Assembly (NCBI GenBank): GCA_023423335.1
Contig: JAFAFU010000030.1
Location: 62,001-126,000, forward strand
DNA: 64,000 nt
Direction: 5' to 3'
From: Bacillota bacterium
GTDB taxonomy: Bacteria; Bacillota; Clostridia; Lachnospirales; Lachnospiraceae
This document shows positions 58,988-64,000 of this stretch, piece after piece. The position numbers and the translations under genes were made by a program. The notes below the pieces were generated by a model. It saw nothing but the letters and a program-made list of their open reading frames with translations. It ran no database searches and was not told where the DNA came from. The stretch's first letter is position 1; each line of letters starts with the position of its first letter.

Positions 58988-61027
58988 TTAACCCTGGAAG
59001 ATATAATTTTCCTTCAAAAGATTACGAAGCTCCTCCTCCGGCACCGGTTTACTGAGAAGAAATCCTTGACCGGCTTCACAGGATATCCCTCTTAAATGAT
59101 TTAATTGCTCCATTGTCTCAATTCCTTCCGCAATAACCTCAAAGCTAAGGTCATGGGCCAGAGCCATGATATTCTTAATCAGCAGAGCATCCAGCTTTTC
59201 TTCCGAAATCGCATTGATAAAGCTTCGATCCAGCTTAATAATATCAATCGGGAATTTCTTCAGGTAATTCAGGGAGGAATAGCCCGTTCCAAAATCATCC
59301 AAAGCAATTTTTATCCCCAGCTTTTTCAATCTCTTTAAGTGATCAATCACCATATCCACCTCAGAGATGCCCGCAGTCTCCGTAATCTCAATAACCAGGG
59401 CCGGGTAATTTACCTGTGCTCCTGTCAGCATCTTCTCCAACTCATTAAAATTAATCCGGCTGGTAAGTGTTTTCGTCGAAAGATTTATGGATAATATCCT
59501 GTCCGTAAAGCCCTGTGCTTCCCATAAGGCTTTCTGTGCCAGTGCCTTTCGGAATATCAGCTTTTCAAGGCTGTATATCTGACCGGTCTGCTCTGCCAGC
59601 GGAATGAACTCACTCGGCGGTATCATTCCCTCTTCCGGATGAAGCCAACGGACTAAAGCCTCCATACCAATAATCTCACCGGTCTCCAATTTAAACTGCG
59701 GCTGGTATACCAGAGTAAACTGCTCCTGCTCAATTGCACTTTGGAGGTTATTAATTATTTTGATATGACCGGAGTTGCTTTCACTGATTTCATCCTGATA
59801 TAGAACGTACCGGTTTTTTCCCTCTCTTTTTGCCTCATACAGAGCAATATCTGCATTTTTTAAGAGGGTTGAGGCACTGTCCCCATGCTCCGGGTAACTG
59901 ACAACTCCGATACTCATGGTGATATAGAACTGGCTGTTTTCTATCTTCCATATCTTGCTGATACTGTTAATAATAGCTTCCAGCCGCGGCTGAATCGTAT
60001 CAGGGGTTTCACCTTGATACAATATGGCAAATTCATCCCCGCCCAGCCGTGATATATAATCCGGTTCCTTGATGATATCCTTAATACAATCGGAGAGATA
60101 TTTCAGAAAAAGATCTCCCACATGATGCCCGAGGGAATCATTAATGTTCTTAAAATTATCGATATCAATATATGCAATCATGAACCTTCCATGCTCCGGC
60201 TCCAGACGCTTATTAATCTCCAATTCGAACTTTGCCCGATTCGGGAGGCCGGTCAGCGAATCATAGAAAGCCAGATACCTGACTTTCTCCTCATATCTCT
60301 TGCGTTCTCCTATATCCGTACCGATGGATACAAAAGTACCTTTATCCTTGCTATCCGTTGCCAGCAGCTTACTGCTCCATAGAACCTCCACAAGGCTCCC
60401 GTCCCTGGTTTGAATAGGACCTTCAAAGCTGATCAGCTGTTTTTCCTTAATGATTGCATCATAGGCCCATTGAGAGGACTCCAGATCATCTTTCCGATAT
60501 AATCTGTCTATTGAAAAGCCTGCCCGTATATCTTCCTGCGTATATCCGAGGCGTTTTAACCCAAATGGATTTATACCGGTGACCAGACCTTCATCATTCC
60601 AGGTCATGATAATCACAGGGGCTTCCATAATAATATTTTCGTTCAGGTTCTTCTGGTATACCAGCTCGGACTCCAGGCAGACCATTTCCTCATGAACCAC
60701 ACGCAGCTGCCCATAGGCTTGCTCCGTTTTATGAAGTTGTTCCTGAATGCGCCTAAGTCTGCTCTTAATTAAAAAATACACAAGAATCGCTGTGATAAAT
60801 ATATAAAACCAGCCCTTAATGGTCTGGAATTTCATATAAGCAGCATTATTGCCCACGAAAAAGCTTAAGACTCTGTCCGACAGCACAATCCATAATATCC
60901 CGAAGACGGAGTATATCAACGCTACAGACAATGCTTCTGAATATGCATTGTTAAATATTGATTTATTTCTGCGAGTGGAAGAGCCTTCCTTACCCCAGCC
61001 TTGTTTCAATCTTTTACCGCCAATCAT
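58988..61027 (-). CDS. Membrane GGDEF-EAL cyclic-di-GMP enzyme with PAS domain
   Basis: A 679-residue protein. Two membrane segments (about 32-53 and 70-90), a coiled coil, a PAS domain (about 125-245, IIMEAPVIIMTWNDEGLVTGINPFG), GGDEF (about 250-415) and EAL (about 425-670). The cyclase active site RLGGDEF is intact; the inhibitory RxxD site is KEPD, so product inhibition may be weak. The EAL site keeps EALVRW, ITETAG, ALDDFGTGYSSLNYL, KLDRSF, AEGIE and GQGF, so hydrolysis is also possible. It may switch between making and breaking c-di-GMP. Start at 61027 behind AGGGGG. Confidence 0.93.
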   Translation of the reverse strand: MIGGKRLKQGWGKEGSSTRRNKSIFNNAYSEALSVALIYSVFGILWIVLSDRVLSFFVGNNAAYMKFQTIKGWFYIFITAILVYFLIKSRLRRIQEQLHKTEQAYGQLRVVHEEMVCLESELVYQKNLNENIIMEAPVIIMTWNDEGLVTGINPFGLKRLGYTQEDIRAGFSIDRLYRKDDLESSQWAYDAIIKEKQLISFEGPIQTRDGSLVEVLWSSKLLATDSKDKGTFVSIGTDIGERKRYEEKVRYLAFYDSLTGLPNRAKFELEINKRLEPEHGRFMIAYIDIDNFKNINDSLGHHVGDLFLKYLSDCIKDIIKEPDYISRLGGDEFAILYQGETPDTIQPRLEAIINSISKIWKIENSQFYITMSIGVVSYPEHGDSASTLLKNADIALYEAKREGKNRYVLYQDEISESNSGHIKIINNLQSAIEQEQFTLVYQPQFKLETGEIIGMEALVRWLHPEEGMIPPSEFIPLAEQTGQIYSLEKLIFRKALAQKALWEAQGFTDRILSINLSTKTLTSRINFNELEKMLTGAQVNYPALVIEITETAGISEVDMVIDHLKRLKKLGIKIALDDFGTGYSSLNYLKKFPIDIIKLDRSFINAISEEKLDALLIKNIMALAHDLSFEVIAEGIETMEQLNHLRGISCEAGQGFLLSKPVPEEELRNLLKENYIFQG

Positions 61028-61299
61028 TTTTTAAGCCCCCTGATCTTTAGTAAAACCAAGCCAAAAAACCATTTATTTAATGTAAATATTATACTGTATT
61101 GGAAGAGATAAGTCAATTTTGATCTTATTTTTTGGTATTTTAGGTTTTTAAGGAGATCTTTGTTTGATTTTGCTATTTTCCTATTTCATGTCACATATTT
61201 ATTTTTCCAGTAACCTCAACATATTTCATCATAATCTGTCATTTTATACCGGAAGCATCATACTATAATTATGAAAACAGTTTCAAAGGAGCAATCGGT

Positions 61300-61458
61300 A
61301 TGGGATGTTTATGTGGTAATCAATGCAGATGTCGAACGCGTATATGTTGTTCTTGCAGATGCAGCTCGTATAGGTGTTGTTCATATAGGTGTTGTTCTCG
61401 CAGATGTTGTTCTAATATATGTTCGCGCACGTGCTGCTGTAGGCGTATATGCTGTTAA
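61300..61458 (+). CDS. Cysteine/arginine-rich miniprotein, unknown
   Basis: A 52-residue frame beginning MGCLCGNQCRCRTR and ending CCCRRICC: 20 Cys, 11 Arg, 7 Ser, and no Lys, Asp or Glu. Internal repeats of SYRCC / SRRCC type are seen. Support for expression: AAAGGAG 8 nt before the ATG, a clean stop, and a strong terminator 13 bp later. The overlapping frame from 61271 has no ribosome site. It could bind soft metals or clusters, act as a disulfide-rich peptide, or coat a structure such as a spore; none is shown. I do not recognise a named family. Confidence 0.7.
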   Translation: MGCLCGNQCRCRTRICCSCRCSSYRCCSYRCCSRRCCSNICSRTCCCRRICC

Positions 61459-61471
61459 AGTCCGATAATAC

Positions 61472-61513
61472 TATTGAAAAGGCACCAAACAAGATTCTGG
61501 TGCCTTTTCAATA
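61472..61513 (+). terminator. Terminator of the Cys/Arg-rich miniprotein gene
   Basis: TATTGAAAAGGCACCA (61472-61487) is exactly inverted at 61498-61513. The stem itself carries the CCTTTTC tract; the minus side also ends in TTTTCAATA, so it may serve both strands. Confidence 0.8.
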
Positions 61514-61567
61514 GGTAGATTTGTATAAATAAATTTTTAATTATTCGGATAACAAGCTATCTTTTGC

Positions 61568-62440
61568 TTAATCATAATAGTCACTTAACGCATCTTGAAT
61601 ATATATTTTATAAGTGTCGTATTCAGCATATTTATATGAGTAGAAAGACTCACTTATATAATCTTTAATTGTTGGTCTTTCATATTCTATAACAATGCTT
61701 TCACCACTGCCTAAATTGTTATTATATGAATTGCTATCATAACCAACTATCTCATCATCTTTATAATATATAACATAACTTTTTATCTCTTGAATATTTA
61801 ATACTGAATTGTTTGTTAATTTAACCATTACTCCTTCAGAACCTATATTTGACTCTATGCTAATTTCTCGATAAAGATTTTCATGATTAAACAACCAATC
61901 GTCATCTGATATAAATGTCAATTCATAATGTTCATATTCAACATAATCTTGGTTTTTATCTTTTGGTAAATCAAAAATTAATACCCCTTCTTGTTCAGGA
62001 ACAAATGATTCGATAAATGCATCATCCATTGATAACATATTACCCTTATCATCATAATAGACAATATTTGCTTTTAAACAAGGAAAGGAATATGTACTGT
62101 TATTTGTTACAATAAAGATTAGATTGTTTATTGTTTTACTTTCAGAATAGAAAACATTATTTACATAATCCTTACCTGATAAATCTTCATTGATTATCTC
62201 AGGCTTATAATCATCTGACGGCACAACTTCCATAGCATTTTCTTTATAAAGCTCATTGTTATATATATACTCCGATAATTCTGCACTAACTCTATCGTAC
62301 TCTGATTGTAAGATAAAAAGTCTTTCTTTGTACTCTTCATTTTCTTTTTTAATAGAATTATATACCTCTTGAGTGATACCCTTCTGACAACCAACCAATA
62401 ACAAACATAAGATAGCAAATATAAACATTTTTATCTTCAT
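61568..62440 (-). CDS. AT-rich lipoprotein gene, unknown function
   Basis: A 290-residue protein. Signal peptide MKIKMFIFAILCLLLVGC with lipidated Cys, then a short coiled coil (NSIKKENEEYKERLFILQSEYDRV). Two similar beta-rich domains follow (about 100-180 and 195-275; NNLIFIVTNNSTYSFPCLKANIVYYDDKG and EGVMVKLTNNSVLNIQEIKSYVIYYKDD), which resemble FxLYD/DUF-type extracellular modules. The codons are strikingly A/T-rich compared with neighbours, suggesting recent gain. Start at the ATG at 62440 with GGAGGG; a GTG two codons earlier is in frame. Confidence 0.78.
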   Translation of the reverse strand: MKIKMFIFAILCLLLVGCQKGITQEVYNSIKKENEEYKERLFILQSEYDRVSAELSEYIYNNELYKENAMEVVPSDDYKPEIINEDLSGKDYVNNVFYSESKTINNLIFIVTNNSTYSFPCLKANIVYYDDKGNMLSMDDAFIESFVPEQEGVLIFDLPKDKNQDYVEYEHYELTFISDDDWLFNHENLYREISIESNIGSEGVMVKLTNNSVLNIQEIKSYVIYYKDDEIVGYDSNSYNNNLGSGESIVIEYERPTIKDYISESFYSYKYAEYDTYKIYIQDALSDYYD

Positions 62441-62549
62441 GCTCACCCTCCCCAGCCCATGTTATACTACAATTTCCCTTATTATACCATGTATTGTATT
62501 AAAAATACAACAAAAACGGAGGCAGAACGAGATCGCAAAAATACAGAAA

Positions 62550-62586
62550 TAAAATTAAGGGATGAACCATTATGGAACATCCCTTT
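62550..62586 (-). terminator. Terminator after the GGGtGRT gene
   Basis: AAGGGATG and CATCCCTT form a stem with a 13-nt loop; on the minus strand it is followed by AATTTTATTT. The plus side (TTTTTAA) would also terminate. Confidence 0.7.
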
Positions 62587-62599
62587 TTAATACTTAAAT

Positions 62600-62632
62600 T
62601 TGTGTGCTACTTGTGTGTTATGCGTGTGTTAT
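62600..62632 (+). repeat. Three tandem 11-bp repeats
   Basis: TTGTGTGCTAC, TTGTGTGTTAT and GCGTGTGTTAT lie end to end. Such TTGTGTG words are often arm-type sites of tyrosine recombinases at the edges of integrated elements. Confidence 0.6.
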
Positions 62633-62698
62633 TTACTGATTTTCATAGCATCTCACAAATATTCACAATATTTCAAAGCCCTGAAAATGCGGCATTCC

Positions 62699-63709
62699 TT
62701 AGAAATTACCCTTGTCTGCAGCTTCCTGTAAGCTTACTGCTACCGCCACGGTGGCTCCGACCATAGGGTTGTTGCCCATGCCGATCAGGCCCATCATTTC
62801 TACATGAGCGGGAACGGAGGAGGAACCTGCGAACTGTGCGTCGGAGTGCATTCTTCCCATGGTATCCGTCATGCCGTAGGATGCGGGACCTGCTGCCATG
62901 TTATCCGGATGAAGGGTTCTGCCTGTGCCGCCGCCGGAAGCAACGGAGAAGTACTTCTTACCCTGTTCGAGGCATTCCTTTTTATAGGTACCGGCAACAG
63001 GGTGCTGGAATCTGGTCGGATTGGTGGAGTTACCGGTAATGGATACGTCAACGCCTTCCTTGTGCATGATAGCAACACCTTCCGTTACATCATTCGCACC
63101 GTAGCAGTTTACCGCCGCTCTGGGACCATTGCTGTAAGACTTACGGAATACTTCCTTTACTTCGCCGGTGTAATAATCCATATCGGTCTCCACATAGGTA
63201 AAGCCGTTGATACGGGAAATGATCTGTGCGGCATCCTTGCCAAGACCGTTTAAGATAACTCTTAAGGGCTTTTGTCTAACCTTGTTGGCAGACATGGCAA
63301 TACCGATTGCTCCTTCCGCTGCCGCAAAGGATTCATGACCTGCCAGGAAAGCAAAACACTCAGTCGTCTCTTCCAATAGCATCTTACCAAGGTTACCATG
63401 ACCTAAACCAACTTTTCTCTGGTCTGCTACGGAACCGGGGATACAAAATGCCTGTAAGCCTTCGCCGATGGCAGCCGCTGCATCGGCAGCTCTTCTGGCG
63501 CCCTTCTTGATAGCGATGGCAGCGCCTGCTATGTATGCCCAGCTTGCATTCTCAAAAGCGATGGGCTGAATACCCTTAACCTGGTTATATACGTCCAGAC
63601 CGGCATCCTTAGTGATTTTCTCAGCTTCTTCGATGGATGCGATACCGTAACTGTTCAATACGGCATTAATCTGGTTAATTCTTCTCTCATATGATTCAAA
63701 TAAAGCCAT
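62699..63709 (-). CDS. GGGtGRT protein
   Basis: A 336-residue cytosolic protein of the family named after its motif, seen here as SVASGGGTGRTLHPDNMAAGPASYGMTDTMGRMHSDAQFAGSS near residues 255-300. The N-terminus MALFESYERRINQINAVLNSYGIASIEEAEKI is also typical. The family is common in anaerobic Clostridia and its biochemical role is unknown to me. Start at 63709 behind AAAGGAGG. It lies 18 bp after the partial upstream gene, and the pair is probably one operon. Confidence 0.88.
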   Translation of the reverse strand: MALFESYERRINQINAVLNSYGIASIEEAEKITKDAGLDVYNQVKGIQPIAFENASWAYIAGAAIAIKKGARRAADAAAAIGEGLQAFCIPGSVADQRKVGLGHGNLGKMLLEETTECFAFLAGHESFAAAEGAIGIAMSANKVRQKPLRVILNGLGKDAAQIISRINGFTYVETDMDYYTGEVKEVFRKSYSNGPRAAVNCYGANDVTEGVAIMHKEGVDVSITGNSTNPTRFQHPVAGTYKKECLEQGKKYFSVASGGGTGRTLHPDNMAAGPASYGMTDTMGRMHSDAQFAGSSSVPAHVEMMGLIGMGNNPMVGATVAVAVSLQEAADKGNF

Positions 63710-63727
63710 TGTATGTATCCTCCTTTA

Positions 63728-64000
63728 CTATTCGTGTCTTGGGTCAATGATCTTAACGGCATCTGCAACACGGCCATACTGACCTTTGGATTTTTCAAAT
63801 GCTGTGTTTGCATCATCACCTTTTTTGATGAAGTCCATCATCTTACCAAGGCTAACGAACTGATATCCGATAATCTCATTATCAGCATCCAGAGCGATAC
63901 CGGTAACATAGCCTTCTGCCATTTCAAGATAGCGGGGTCCTTTTGCAAGAGTTCCATACATGGTTCCAACCTGGCTGCGGAGGCCTTTTCCCAAATCCTC
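63728..64000 (-). CDS. Partial gene paired with GGGtGRT, probable Fe-S scaffold-like protein
   Basis: Only the last 90 residues are in the window (EDLGKGLRSQVGTMYGTLAKGPRYLEM to IDPRHE), read in from the right edge; the real start lies outside. From memory, GGGtGRT genes usually follow a gene annotated as an iron-sulfur assembly scaffold (NifU-like) protein, and this C-terminal part is compatible. No scaffold cysteines are visible in this fragment, so the product is uncertain. Confidence 0.5.
   Translation of the reverse strand, partial: EDLGKGLRSQVGTMYGTLAKGPRYLEMAEGYVTGIALDADNEIIGYQFVSLGKMMDFIKKGDDANTAFEKSKGQYGRVADAVKIIDPRHE

Noticed and set aside
61271..61468. A 65-residue Val/Ala-rich frame overlapping the Cys/Arg miniprotein
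   Set aside because: No ribosome site; the overlapping frame from 61300 has one and stops just before the terminator.

Overview
The window looks like a chromosomal segment of a low-to-mid GC, plant-fibre-degrading, spore-former-type Clostridia, most likely a Lachnospiraceae relative of Lachnoclostridium/Anaerocolumna. This rests on gene content (GGGtGRT protein, C-GCAxxG-C-C protein, fused acyl-CoA dehydratase activase, GH115 and GH10 xylan enzymes, meso-DAP dehydrogenase), AGGAGG ribosome sites, sigma-A promoters with 17-bp spacers, and Firmicute RNA switches (L-box, T-box, ABC-F attenuator). No rRNA, tRNA, CRISPR array, intact transposase or phage module was seen.

Layout. 1-3.1 kb: end of a MerR-family regulator gene, then flotillin and NfeD-like membrane genes. 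3.1-6.3 kb: an amino-acid ABC importer led by a lysine riboswitch. 6.3-8.8 kb: cystathionine gamma-synthase and a MalY/PatB-type beta-lyase (methionine synthesis). 8.9-11.4 kb: cyclophilin lipoprotein and a DUF4153 membrane protein. 11.7-14.9 kb: two convergent nucleobase permeases sharing a terminator. 15-17.2 kb: an EF-G-like GTPase. 17.3-21.5 kb: aroF-tyrA-aroA plus an acetyltransferase. 21.6-24.6 kb: intracellular GH115 alpha-glucuronidase. 24.6-26.3 kb: tyrosyl-tRNA synthetase with a T-box leader. 26.3-27.2 kb: a large palindrome and a Cys-rich protein. 27.3-33.3 kb: secreted GH10 xylanase and a heterodimeric ABC exporter. 33.5-39.4 kb: lipoprotein hydrolase and a 1430-residue activase. 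39.5-42.5 kb: small basic protein, HAD hydrolase and an ABC-F protein behind a transcription attenuator. 42.5-46.3 kb: lytic transglycosylase, Ddh, IlvC and IlvN. 46.4-51.2 kb: two glycosyltransferases and a DUF4173/XRE/DUF2975 operon. 51.3-56.4 kb: methionine-cycle operon (homocysteine methyltransferase/MTHFR fusion, membrane protein, MetH). 56.6-64 kb: sugar isomerase, small proteins, GGDEF/EAL protein, a Cys/Arg-rich miniprotein, an AT-rich lipoprotein gene, and the GGGtGRT protein next to a partial upstream gene.

How the parts fit. The GH10 enzyme would cut xylan outside the cell and GH115 would remove glucuronosyl branches from imported oligosaccharides; the fucose/arabinose-type isomerase fits the same sugar economy. 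Methionine is covered from cysteine to homocysteine (6.3-8.7 kb) and from homocysteine to methionine (51-56 kb). Lysine uptake, aromatic synthesis, Tyr-tRNA charging and branched-chain synthesis each have their own leader or promoter signals.

The most unusual content is intergenic. It includes a 62-bp module present twice ahead of unrelated genes, a pair of near-identical two-hairpin leaders ending in an ATGGAGG ribosome site, a 70-bp tandem repeat, several long perfect palindromes, and a 52-residue miniprotein with 20 cysteines and 11 arginines.
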